DNA of 64,000 nt. It comes from Pseudomonadota bacterium (GTDB taxonomy: Bacteria > Pseudomonadota > Gammaproteobacteria > UBA9214). This document shows, piece after piece, positions 36,132 through 44,706 of this stretch. Numbering within the stretch: the stretch's first letter is position 1; every line of letters starts with the position of its first letter. The position numbers and the translations under genes are program-made. The stretch is from NCBI GenBank assembly GCA_041395565.1, contig JAWLAI010000003.1, positions 434,001 through 498,000 of the forward strand, written 5' to 3'. Under the pieces are notes generated by a model. That model had not been told where the DNA came from. It made no database searches and saw nothing but the letters and a program-made list of their open reading frames with translations.

Positions 36132-37277
36132 GTGGCAGACGGTGCGGCGGTTGCAGATACGATCACTGGCAGGATTCTGCTGGTAGGGCCCTCCCTGCAG
36201 GACCAGGGCGGCGTCGCGAACTACTACAACGCCGTCTATCCCCGGCTCGGGATGCCGGGGCTGGATATCGACTACCTGCAGATCGGCAGCACACACGGGC
36301 GGCGGAGCGGCTTCCACGTGCTCGCCGACCAGTACCGGTTCTGGCGCAAGCTGGGCAGTTTCCGTCCTGATATCGTGCACCTGAATCCCTCGCTGGATCT
36401 CAAGAGCTTTCTGCGTGACGGCCTGTTTGTCCTGCTCGCGAAACTGCGCCGGAAGCCCGTGCTGGTGTTCTTCCGTGGCTGGCAGGAGCCGTTCGAACGC
36501 CAGGTGGAGGGGCGCTTCCGCCGTTTCTTCCGCATCACCTACCTGCGGGCCGATCGCTTTATCGTGCTGGCTTCGGCATTCGCGCGCAAACTGCGCGACT
36601 GGGGAGTGGCCGCGCCTATCGTGCTGGGAACGACCGCGGTGGCGGACGATATGCTGCAGGACCTGTCAGCGGCGGCCAAGGCGGAGCAGTTGCTCGCGGC
36701 GGGACCGGTGCGATTGCTGTACCTGGCGCGGCTCGAGCCTGACAAGGGTGTGCTCGAGCTGATCGATGCTGTCGTCTCCCTGCTGCAGGGCGGGGCTGAT
36801 ATCACGTTGACGATCGCGGGCGACGGCGCCGCGATGGAGCAGGTGCGGGCGCGTGTCGCGGCGCACGACCGCTTTCACGACCGGCTGCGGATCGCCGGGT
36901 ACGTGCGCGGTGAACAGAAGGCGGAAGTGCTGCGCTCGCATCATGTCTACTGCTTTCCCACGCAATACGGCGAGGGCATGCCAAATTCGGTGCTGGAGGC
37001 AATGGCATTCGGCATGCCGGTCATTACCTGTCCGGTCGGCGGCATCAGTGATTTTTTCGAGGACGGGCGCATGGGCGCGTTACTGGACGGTAACCGTCCG
37101 GCTACGGTTGCACGCGCGATTGCAGCGGTCATCGCCGACCGCTCCCGGCTGGCGGATATGTCCCGCTACAATCACAATTATGCACGGGCGCATTTTCTCG
37201 CCTCCGGTGCGGCTGCTATGCTGCGTCAGCAGTACCGGGCCATGCTGGCAACCGCGACATCCGTCTGCAGCGCATGA
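36132..37277 (+). CDS. Family-4 glycosyltransferase (second of three)
   Basis: 381-aa GT-B enzyme. It opens ILLVGPSLQDQGGVANYYNA, the N-terminal glycine-rich loop. Its donor domain has RLLYLARLEPDKGVLELIDA-type sequence (LLYLARLEPDKGVLELIDAV), TIAGDGAAMEQV and a classic E-x7-E motif in GEGMPNSVLEAMAFGMPVI. The start GTG 36132 follows the preceding stop by 4 bp and places the first strand at the N-terminus; the longer upstream frame lies inside asnB. Cytosolic, membrane-associated sugar transferase; specificity unknown. Its last 4 bp overlap the next gene. Confidence 0.88.
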   Translation: MADGAAVADTITGRILLVGPSLQDQGGVANYYNAVYPRLGMPGLDIDYLQIGSTHGRRSGFHVLADQYRFWRKLGSFRPDIVHLNPSLDLKSFLRDGLFVLLAKLRRKPVLVFFRGWQEPFERQVEGRFRRFFRITYLRADRFIVLASAFARKLRDWGVAAPIVLGTTAVADDMLQDLSAAAKAEQLLAAGPVRLLYLARLEPDKGVLELIDAVVSLLQGGADITLTIAGDGAAMEQVRARVAAHDRFHDRLRIAGYVRGEQKAEVLRSHHVYCFPTQYGEGMPNSVLEAMAFGMPVITCPVGGISDFFEDGRMGALLDGNRPATVARAIAAVIADRSRLADMSRYNHNYARAHFLASGAAAMLRQQYRAMLATATSVCSA

Positions 37278-38266
37278 ATGCCATGAATTTCCAGGGGCCT
37301 TTGTTCATCATCGGGATGCCCCGCTCCGGGACCAAGCTGCTGCGGGGGCTGCTGAACCAGCACCCGCAGATCGGGATCCCGCCGTCGGAGACCGAGTTTT
37401 TCCCGTGGCTCGTCAGCCAGCGGGCGCGTTTCGGCGATCTCGGCGGGCAGGATGCCTTCCACCGTTTCTATGTCGAAATGGGCGACATCCACTATTTCCA
37501 GCGCATGCGCGAACTCGGCGGCGGCATTCCCGAGGAGGCGTGGTACCGCTCCTGCAGCACCTTCACACCGGCGGATCTGTTCGAGACACTGTTGCGGTAC
37601 GACACCGCGGTGGCGCCGGGCAGCGGGCGCATCTGGGGCGACAAGAGCCCGTCCTATATCGGCCATGTCGCCCTGCTGAAGTCGCATTTCCCGCAGGCCC
37701 GTTTCATCCATATCGTGCGCGACGTGCGCGATTACTGCCTGTCCATGCGCCAGGCCTGGGGCAAGAACATGCTGCGCGCAGCCCAGCGCTGGTCCGACGG
37801 CGTGGGCTGCGCGGTTGCCGCCGGTGCCGAGCTGGGCGCTGCCTTCATGACCTTGCGCTACGAGGATCTGCTGGATGACGCGGAGCGGGAATTGCGGCGT
37901 GTCTGCCGCTTTCTCGGCACCGAGTATGCCGAGAACATGAGCGAATTGCAGGGCTCGGTCGAGAATCTCGGCGCCGCGCGGAATGCCAGCGGCATCAAGC
38001 AGGGCAACAAGTTCAAATACCTGCAGGATATGAGCCCGGCCACGCGCCAGCGGATCGAATCGATCTGCCGGCCGCTGCTGGAGCAATTCGGTTACGCATG
38101 CGAGTACCAGGGGCCGGTCCGGCGCATCGGCAAACTGCAGATGGGCGCCTACCAGGCGGCGGATGCCCTCAATCTGTTCCGCTTTCACGTGCACGAGCGG
38201 GGCCTGTTGCAGGGTGTCATGCTGGTCCTCAGCCTGTATCGCACCTCCGGCAATAGGCAGTCCTAG
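37274..38266 (+). CDS. PAPS-dependent sulfotransferase (third of three)
   Basis: 330-aa sulfotransferase. The phosphosulfate loop is FIIGMPRSGTKLLRGLLNQH (residues ~11-30) and the 3'-phosphate strand is ARFIHIVRDVRDYCLSMRQA (~residues 141-160), both close to the family consensus. MTLRYEDLLDDAEREL supplies the late conserved strand. The C-terminal ~60 residues are longer than in the other two copies. ATG 37274 overlaps the preceding stop (ATGA); ATG 37283 is a possible alternative. It sits between a glycosyltransferase and the second amidotransferase, so sulfation is interleaved with assembly genes rather than placed at one end. Confidence 0.88.
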   Translation: MNAMNFQGPLFIIGMPRSGTKLLRGLLNQHPQIGIPPSETEFFPWLVSQRARFGDLGGQDAFHRFYVEMGDIHYFQRMRELGGGIPEEAWYRSCSTFTPADLFETLLRYDTAVAPGSGRIWGDKSPSYIGHVALLKSHFPQARFIHIVRDVRDYCLSMRQAWGKNMLRAAQRWSDGVGCAVAAGAELGAAFMTLRYEDLLDDAERELRRVCRFLGTEYAENMSELQGSVENLGAARNASGIKQGNKFKYLQDMSPATRQRIESICRPLLEQFGYACEYQGPVRRIGKLQMGAYQAADALNLFRFHVHERGLLQGVMLVLSLYRTSGNRQS

Positions 38267-38268
38267 GC

Positions 38269-40146
38269 ATGTGCGGCATCGCCGGATTCGTGACCAGTGC
38301 AGCGGGCGACAGTGCGGGCCTGTTGCGCGGCATGGCGGCTGCCATCGCGCATCGCGGACCCGATGACGAGGGATTTTTCGAGACCCAGACATCGACCGGC
38401 ACCCGCCGGGTCGGGCTGGCGCACCGACGCCTGTCGATCATCGACCTGGGCAGCGGCCACCAGCCGCTCGGCAACGAAGACGGCAGCGTGCAGATCGTGT
38501 TCAACGGCGAGATCTACAACTTCCAGCAGCTGCGCCAGGAACTGCTGGCACGCGGACACCGCTTCCGGACGGCGTCAGATACCGAGACCATCGTGCATGC
38601 CTACGAGGAATACGGCGACGACTGCGTTGCGCATTTTCGCGGCATGTTCGCCTTCGCGATCTGGGACGCCGGGCGTGAACGCCTGCTGTTGGCGCGCGAC
38701 CGTTTCGGCAAAAAGCCGCTGTACCTGTACCAGGATGGCGACACGCTGCTGTTCGCCTCCGAGATCAAGTCGCTACTGCGCTATCCGGCCTGCGTGCCGC
38801 AGGTGGATACCGCTGCGGTATGGGACTATCTCGCCTACCGATACGTGCCGGGACCCCGCACCCTGTTCCGCAATGTCCGCAAGCTCGCGCCCGGCGCTTG
38901 CGCCGTGTGGGAGCGGGGCGAGGTCAGGGAATGGAGCTGGTACCGGCCGCCCGACTGCACGCCGCGCGTGGCGGCGCTGCTGCCGTCCGATCCGGTGGGC
39001 AGCTTCCTGGAACAGCTCGAGGAGGCGGTCAGCATCCGCATGATCAGCGACGTGCCCTTCGGCGCGTTCCTGTCGGGCGGTATCGATTCCTCGGCCGTGG
39101 TCGGGCTGATGAGCCGTCACAGCGACCACCCGGTAAAGACCTTCTCGGTCGGTTTCGCGGAATCGGAATACAGCGAGCTGCGCTATGCCCGTACGATCGC
39201 CGATCAGTTCCACACCGACCACCATGAGCTGGTCGTCTCCCAGGACCACCTGATGGACGAGCTGCCGGCGCTGGTGCGCTACCGCGATGCGCCGGTGGCG
39301 GAGCCATCCGATATCCCGATCTATCTGCTTGCCCGGGAGGCGCGCAGGACGGTCAAGATGGTGCTGACCGGCGAGGGCAGCGACGAGTTTCTCGGCGGCT
39401 ATCCCAAGCACGTCTTCGAGCGCTATGCGGCCGCCTACCAGCTGCTGCCCGCCGTCGTGCGCGGCGGCCTGCTGGAGCCGCTGGTACGAAACCTGCCCTA
39501 CCGCTTCCGGCGGGCGAAAACGGCGATCGTCAACCTCGGCCTGCAGGACTGGCATGCGCGTATGGCGCGCTGGTTCGGTGCGCTTTCGCCGCGGGAGCGG
39601 GCGGCACTGGTGGCGCTGCGTCCCGGTCCGGATGCCGCTGTCGGCCGCGCCCTGCCAGCGCCGGACGCCGGCAACACGGCCCTGCGCCGGATCCTCTGCT
39701 TCGACCAGTGCAGCTGGCTGCCGGACAACCTGCTCGAGCGCGGCGACCGCATGACCATGGCCGCCTCGCTGGAGGCACGCATGCCGTTCATGGATCACGA
39801 GCTGGCCACCTTTGTCTCGGCACTGCCGGATCGCATGCGCGTACGCGGCCGCACGACCAAGTGGCTGCTGCGCGAGGCCATGAAGCGGTTGCTGCCGGCG
39901 CAGATACTCGAGCGCCCCAAGGTCGGTTTCCGCGTACCGGTGAATGAATGGTTGCGCGGTCCCATGAAGCATTATCTCTACGATCATCTCACCGGGACCG
40001 ATTCCCGGACGGCGGGCTATTACCACCGTACCGAACTCGAGCGCATCCTCTCCGAGCATGTCGGCGGACGCCAGAATCACGAGAAGCTGCTGTGGTGCCT
40101 GCTGAACCTCGAACTCTGGCACCGCGAATACCGGATCGACGCGTGA
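38269..40146 (+). CDS. Asparagine-synthetase-type amidotransferase (second copy)
   Basis: 625-aa glutamine-dependent amidotransferase with Cys2 in MCGIAGFVTS, AHRGPDDEGFF, NGEIYNFQQLR and the synthetase PP-loop FLSGGIDSSAVVGL, then GEGSDEFLGGYPKHVF. It has the same domain layout as the copy at 34265 but is clearly diverged (for example GDGGDEVLSGY versus GEGSDEFLGGY), so the pair probably serves two acceptors. Catalytic residues look intact in both. The start lies 2 bp after the sulfotransferase stop, and the stop overlaps the GTG of the lyase-like gene. Ordinary asparagine synthesis is possible but less likely for two copies in a polysaccharide locus. Confidence 0.92.
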   Translation: MCGIAGFVTSAAGDSAGLLRGMAAAIAHRGPDDEGFFETQTSTGTRRVGLAHRRLSIIDLGSGHQPLGNEDGSVQIVFNGEIYNFQQLRQELLARGHRFRTASDTETIVHAYEEYGDDCVAHFRGMFAFAIWDAGRERLLLARDRFGKKPLYLYQDGDTLLFASEIKSLLRYPACVPQVDTAAVWDYLAYRYVPGPRTLFRNVRKLAPGACAVWERGEVREWSWYRPPDCTPRVAALLPSDPVGSFLEQLEEAVSIRMISDVPFGAFLSGGIDSSAVVGLMSRHSDHPVKTFSVGFAESEYSELRYARTIADQFHTDHHELVVSQDHLMDELPALVRYRDAPVAEPSDIPIYLLAREARRTVKMVLTGEGSDEFLGGYPKHVFERYAAAYQLLPAVVRGGLLEPLVRNLPYRFRRAKTAIVNLGLQDWHARMARWFGALSPRERAALVALRPGPDAAVGRALPAPDAGNTALRRILCFDQCSWLPDNLLERGDRMTMAASLEARMPFMDHELATFVSALPDRMRVRGRTTKWLLREAMKRLLPAQILERPKVGFRVPVNEWLRGPMKHYLYDHLTGTDSRTAGYYHRTELERILSEHVGGRQNHEKLLWCLLNLELWHREYRIDA

Positions 40147-42110
40147 ACCGGCTCGGCTGGCTGGTCAACCGCCTGCGCGTGATGTCGCTGCGCGAGGTGC
40201 TGTTTCGCCTGCAACGGGCCGTGCTGCAGACGCTGGAACGTTACCGGGTCGGAACCGGATGGCAGCCGCTGCCGGCAGCCGCCGTCGCACCGCGGCTGGC
40301 GCTGTTCGGGGAAGATGCCGCCCTGCTGCAGCAGTGGCGTGCGGCGTTCCGTCTCGATGCGGACGGGCTGCAGGATTACCTGGACGGCCGGATAGGTTTC
40401 TTCGGCCACGCCCCGCTGGACATCGGCACGCCCGTGGCATGGCAGCGCGATCCCGTCACGCGTATCGAGGCGCCGCGCAGTTTCGGCAAGTCGATCAACT
40501 ACCGTGACGACCGCTTGGTGGGCAATATCAAGTTCACCTGGGAGCTCGGACGCCATCAGCACCTGGTACCGCTGGCGGTGGCCTATGCCGTCAGCGGCGA
40601 TGCGCGTTACCGCGCCGCGCTCGTCGGCCAGATCGAAGGCTGGATCGCGGACAATCCCTATGCGATCGGCATCCACTGGTGCAGTGCGCTGGAGGTGTCG
40701 CTGCGGCTGGTGTCCTGGGCGCTGGTGCACAGCCTGCTGGCGCTGCGCGACGGCACGGCCGGCCTCTTCGGGGCGGTGTCCGATCCGCACCGGCTGGGGG
40801 TGGCGCTCTACCAGCAGGCCTATTTCGTCCGGCATTTCCTGTCGCGCCATTCTTCCGCCAACAATCACCTGATCGGGGAACTGTGCGGGCTGTGGGTGGC
40901 GTGCCGGACCTTCGATCTGGGTGCGGCCGGCGCGGACTGGGGCAGCCTGGCGCAGCGGGAACTGGAGCGCGAGGCGCGCGCGCAGGTGCATCCGGACGGG
41001 GTCGATCGGGAACAGGCCAGCTACTACCACCTCTGGGTCCTGGAATACCTGCTGTTCTGCTGGCTCGTGGGCCAGCGCAGCGGGCAGGCGTTCTCGGCCG
41101 ATTTCGCCGCGACCGTGCAGGCGATGGCGCGGTTTCTCGAGGATATCAGTCCGGACGGCGCCGCCCCGCCGCAGCTGGGCGATGCCGATGACGGCAGCGT
41201 GGCGCGGTTCGTGCCGGCGTGGAGCGCGCAGCCGTACCGGGAGATGCTCGCGGCGCAGCACGCGGTCTTCGGCGGCGCGCCGACGGCCGGCTGCGCGAAG
41301 GCGTTCTGGTACCGGGCCATGCTGCCGGCCGGCGCGCCGGCAATCGCGGCGCCGACGCGGACGCGCAGCTACCCGGTGGTTTACCCGCAGGGCGGCTATG
41401 TCATCCTGGGCGGGTCGGGTATGCATCTGGTATTCGATGCCGGTCCGCTCGGCTATCTCGGGATCGCGGCGCATGGCCATGCCGATGCGCTGAGTTTCTG
41501 TCTCGCCCTCGACGGCGCCTGGTGGCTGGTCGATCCGGGTACCTACGCCTATCACAGCGCGCCAGCCTGGCGCAGTTATTTCCGCGGTACGGCGGCGCAT
41601 AACACCGTGCGGGTCAATGGTGCCGACCAGTCACGCATCGGCGGCGCCTTCCTGTGGTTGCAGAAGGCGGAGGCCACCCTGCTGGATTGCAGTAAAGTAA
41701 ATGATAAACAGTATGTTAAGGCGAGCCACGACGGCTATGGTGCAATCGGTATCACCCATGTGCGCGAACTGGTCTGCCAGCCCGCAACGGGTGAGATCGA
41801 GGTGATCGATACCCTTGCGGGCGCGCTGCCGGAGGTGGCCGAGATCTACTTCCATTTCGCCCCGGACGTTCACGTACAGCGTGGATCTGCCGACAATGCC
41901 TGGACAGCCAGGCGGGAAGGCGGCGCGCGGGAACTGGTGCTGTACACTGATCCCGCATGGCAGTTCGCGGGCTTGCGCGGCAGTACAGACCCGATATCGG
42001 GATGGTATTCTCCGGCGCTGGAGGAAAAAGTGCCGGCCACGACACTGCGGGGGCAGGCTGCGGGCGCGTCGGCGCGCCGCTGCGTGACGCGCATGACCAT
42101 CCGCGGCTGA
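40143..42110 (+). CDS. Heparinase II/III-family polysaccharide lyase-like protein
   Basis: 655-aa protein. The N-terminal ~380 residues are an alpha/alpha-toroid (YRDDRLVGNIKFTWELGRHQ, SANNHLIGELCGLWVA) as in heparinase/alginate lyases. The C-terminal part is the heparinase II/III beta-sheet domain (GYLGIAAHGHADALSFCLAL and WWLVDPGTYAYH, RGTAAHNTVRVNGADQS). The His/Asn-rich motifs typical of this family (NNH; GHADAL; HNT) are present. No signal peptide is visible. Members accompany many exosortase and capsule loci and probably trim uronate-containing polymer. GTG 40143 overlaps the preceding stop (GTGA); the upstream extension is out of family. Confidence 0.88.
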   Translation: MNRLGWLVNRLRVMSLREVLFRLQRAVLQTLERYRVGTGWQPLPAAAVAPRLALFGEDAALLQQWRAAFRLDADGLQDYLDGRIGFFGHAPLDIGTPVAWQRDPVTRIEAPRSFGKSINYRDDRLVGNIKFTWELGRHQHLVPLAVAYAVSGDARYRAALVGQIEGWIADNPYAIGIHWCSALEVSLRLVSWALVHSLLALRDGTAGLFGAVSDPHRLGVALYQQAYFVRHFLSRHSSANNHLIGELCGLWVACRTFDLGAAGADWGSLAQRELEREARAQVHPDGVDREQASYYHLWVLEYLLFCWLVGQRSGQAFSADFAATVQAMARFLEDISPDGAAPPQLGDADDGSVARFVPAWSAQPYREMLAAQHAVFGGAPTAGCAKAFWYRAMLPAGAPAIAAPTRTRSYPVVYPQGGYVILGGSGMHLVFDAGPLGYLGIAAHGHADALSFCLALDGAWWLVDPGTYAYHSAPAWRSYFRGTAAHNTVRVNGADQSRIGGAFLWLQKAEATLLDCSKVNDKQYVKASHDGYGAIGITHVRELVCQPATGEIEVIDTLAGALPEVAEIYFHFAPDVHVQRGSADNAWTARREGGARELVLYTDPAWQFAGLRGSTDPISGWYSPALEEKVPATTLRGQAAGASARRCVTRMTIRG

Positions 42111-42156
42111 ATGTGGCGCAGGTCTTTCAAATAGTGGAAATAATCAAGGAAATATT

Positions 42157-43473
42157 ATGAGAATCAGTATCTTCGGGCTGGGCTACGTGGGCGCGGTCTC
42201 GGCCGGTTGCCTGGCGCGGGACGGACATACGGTCATCGGTGTCGATCCCTACCAGCCCAAGGTAGACCTGATCAACGCCGGCAAGACCCCGGTGATCGAA
42301 CGCGACATCGGTGAAATCATCGAGCGCGCCGTGGCCGACGGCCTGCTCAGCGCCACGCAGGACGTGCACCGGGCGGTACTGGAATCGGACATATCACTGA
42401 TCTGCGTCGGTACGCCGAGTCAGGCCAATGGCAGCCTCGACCTCAAGTACGTGCGCAAGGTCTGCGCGGAGATCGGTGCCGCGCTGCGCGCGAAGCCGGA
42501 GTTCCATGTCGTCGTGGCGCGCAGCACCATGCTGCCCGGCAGCATGCGCTCGGTCGTCATACCCGCGCTGGAAGAGGCCTCGGGCAAACGCGCCGGCACG
42601 GACTTCGGAGTCTGTAACAACCCGGAGTTCCTGCGCGAGAGCACGGCGGTCTTCGATTACTACAACCCACCCAAGACCGTGATCGGGGAAACCGACACGG
42701 CAGCCGGTGACCGGCTGGCGAGCATCTACGCCGGACTTGATGCGCCGCTGGTGCGCACGTCGGTGGAGACGGCCGAGATGGTGAAGTACACCGACAACGT
42801 CTGGCACGCCCTCAAGGTCGGCTTTGCCAACGAGATCGGCAATATCTGCAAGGCGGTGGGGATCGACGGGCATGAGGTCATGGAGATCTTCTGCAAGGAC
42901 ACCAAGCTCAACCTGTCACCTTATTATATGAAGCCGGGTTTCGCATTCGGCGGTTCCTGTCTGCCCAAGGACGTGCGCGCCCTGACCTACAAGGCGCGGG
43001 CGAGCGATCTCGATGTGCCGATCCTCAATGCCATACTTCCCAGCAACCAGAAGCAGATCGAGAAGGGCCTGGCCATGATCACCGCCAGGAACAGCCGGAA
43101 GGTCGGCATCCTGGGATTCAGTTTCAAGGCGGGGACCGACGACCTGCGCGAGAGTCCGCTGGTCGAGGTGATCGAGCGGCTGATCGGCAAGGGCTATGAC
43201 ATCCGGCTGTACGACCGGAATGTCAGGATCGCGAGCCTGGTTGGCGCCAACCGGGATTACATCCTGAATCACATACCGCACATCTCGAAGCTGATGGTCG
43301 ACAGTATCGATGAGGTGCTGGCGCATGCCGACACCATCGTGATCGGCAACGGCGCGGATGAATTTCGCGCCGTGGCGGAGCAGGTGCCTGCCGGCAAGAG
43401 CATTGTCGATCTGGTCAGGATAACCGGCCGGCGCTCCTCGTCCGAGGAAGGTTACGACGGAATCTGCTGGTAG
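42157..43473 (+). CDS. algD: AlgD-like GDP-mannose 6-dehydrogenase
   Basis: 438-aa NAD-dependent nucleotide-sugar dehydrogenase. The opening MRISIFGLGYVGAVSAGCLA is almost that of Pseudomonas AlgD. The catalytic Cys268 in FAFGGSCLPKDVRALTY is at the same residue number as in AlgD, and NPEFLREST, SFKAGTDDLRESPLVE and the terminal GICW are shared. The expected product is GDP-mannuronate. With ugd in the same locus, two different uronic acid donors are indicated. Strong AAGGAAA ribosome-binding site before the ATG. No other alginate genes are present here, so the mannuronate probably enters the locus polysaccharide. The distinction from UDP-sugar dehydrogenases rests on these AlgD-specific matches. 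Confidence 0.88.
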   Translation: MRISIFGLGYVGAVSAGCLARDGHTVIGVDPYQPKVDLINAGKTPVIERDIGEIIERAVADGLLSATQDVHRAVLESDISLICVGTPSQANGSLDLKYVRKVCAEIGAALRAKPEFHVVVARSTMLPGSMRSVVIPALEEASGKRAGTDFGVCNNPEFLRESTAVFDYYNPPKTVIGETDTAAGDRLASIYAGLDAPLVRTSVETAEMVKYTDNVWHALKVGFANEIGNICKAVGIDGHEVMEIFCKDTKLNLSPYYMKPGFAFGGSCLPKDVRALTYKARASDLDVPILNAILPSNQKQIEKGLAMITARNSRKVGILGFSFKAGTDDLRESPLVEVIERLIGKGYDIRLYDRNVRIASLVGANRDYILNHIPHISKLMVDSIDEVLAHADTIVIGNGADEFRAVAEQVPAGKSIVDLVRITGRRSSSEEGYDGICW

Positions 43474-43487
43474 TCGCGGGTATCGCC

Positions 43488-44690
43488 ATGGCAGCAGGCA
43501 GCAACAGGCAGCGACGTGTCCTGATTATCGTCGAAAATCTGCCATCCCCGTTCGACCGGCGCGTGTGGCAGGAGGCGACCACCCTGCGGCAGCATGGCTA
43601 CGGTGTCGCCATCATCTGCCCGGTCGGCAAGGGTTATGAGAAGAAATATGAGGAAATCGACGGCATCCACATCTATCGGCACGGCCTGCCGCTGGAAGCC
43701 GAGGGCGCCCTGGGCTATCTGCTGGAGTACTCGACGGCGTTGTTCTGGGAGTTCGTGCTGGCGTGGAAAGTGCTCTTGCGGCATGGTTTCGATGCCATTC
43801 ACGCCTGTAATCCGCCCGACAACATCTTTCTCATCGGCGGTTTCTTCAAGCTGCTCGGCAAGAAGTTCCTGTTCGACCACCATGACATCAATCCCGAGCT
43901 GTACGAGGCGAAGTTCGGTCGCCGCGACTTCTTCTACCGGGTGATGCTGGCCTGGGAACGCTGGACATTCCGCCTTGCGGATGTTTCCATCGCGACCAAC
44001 GAGTCCTATAGGAAGATCGCGATCGAGCGCGGCCGCATGGACCCGGAGCGGGTTTTCGTGGTGCGTAGCGGGCCGAAACTGGAACGCCTGCGCATACTGC
44101 CGCCATCGCCGGAACTGAAGCGGGGCAGGAAATACCTGGTCGGCTACGTCGGCGTGATGGGCCGGCAGGAAGGTATCGACTACCTGCTGCAGGCCTTGCG
44201 GGTCATCGTCCAAGACCGCAAGCGCACGGATGTGCACCTGGGCCTGGTGGGGGGTGGCACGTCACTGGAGGAAATGAAGGCGCTGGCTGCAGAACTGGGA
44301 GTCGACGATTACGTGACGTTCACGGGGCGTGTCCCCGACGCGGAGATGCTGGCCATGCTGAATACCGCGGATGTCTGCGTCAACCCGGATGTCGCCAACG
44401 AGATGAACGACAAATCCACGATGAACAAGATCATGGAATACATGGCCCTCGGCAAGCCCATCGTGCAGTTCGACCTGACCGAAGGGCGCTTTTCGGCGCA
44501 GGAGGCATCGCTGTATGCCCGCAGGAACGATGTCGTCGATCTGGCCGACAAGATCCTGTATCTGCTGGACCGGCCGGAAGACCGCGAGCGGATGGGCAGG
44601 TATGGCAAGCAGCGCGTGGAAGACGTGCTGGAATGGCGACACGAGGAGCCCAAGCTGCTGGCGGCTTACGCGGCCCTGTTCGCCGGCTGA
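43488..44690 (+). CDS. Family-4 glycosyltransferase (third of three)
   Basis: 400-aa GT-B enzyme of a subgroup common in exopolysaccharide loci. It opens RVLIIVENLPSPFDRRVWQE and continues with FDHHDINPELYEAKFG near residue 125. The C-terminal donor domain contains GYVGVMGRQEGIDYLLQALR and MNDKSTMNKIMEYMALGKPI, where the E-x7-E motif is replaced by a Met/Lys-rich version with the final Glu in MEYM. Predicted cytosolic; sugar specificity unknown. It starts 14 bp after algD and is followed at once by the exosortase gene. Confidence 0.88.
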   Translation: MAAGSNRQRRVLIIVENLPSPFDRRVWQEATTLRQHGYGVAIICPVGKGYEKKYEEIDGIHIYRHGLPLEAEGALGYLLEYSTALFWEFVLAWKVLLRHGFDAIHACNPPDNIFLIGGFFKLLGKKFLFDHHDINPELYEAKFGRRDFFYRVMLAWERWTFRLADVSIATNESYRKIAIERGRMDPERVFVVRSGPKLERLRILPPSPELKRGRKYLVGYVGVMGRQEGIDYLLQALRVIVQDRKRTDVHLGLVGGGTSLEEMKALAAELGVDDYVTFTGRVPDAEMLAMLNTADVCVNPDVANEMNDKSTMNKIMEYMALGKPIVQFDLTEGRFSAQEASLYARRNDVVDLADKILYLLDRPEDRERMGRYGKQRVEDVLEWRHEEPKLLAAYAALFAG

Positions 44691-44706
44691 TGCGAGGTAA
44701 GTGGCG

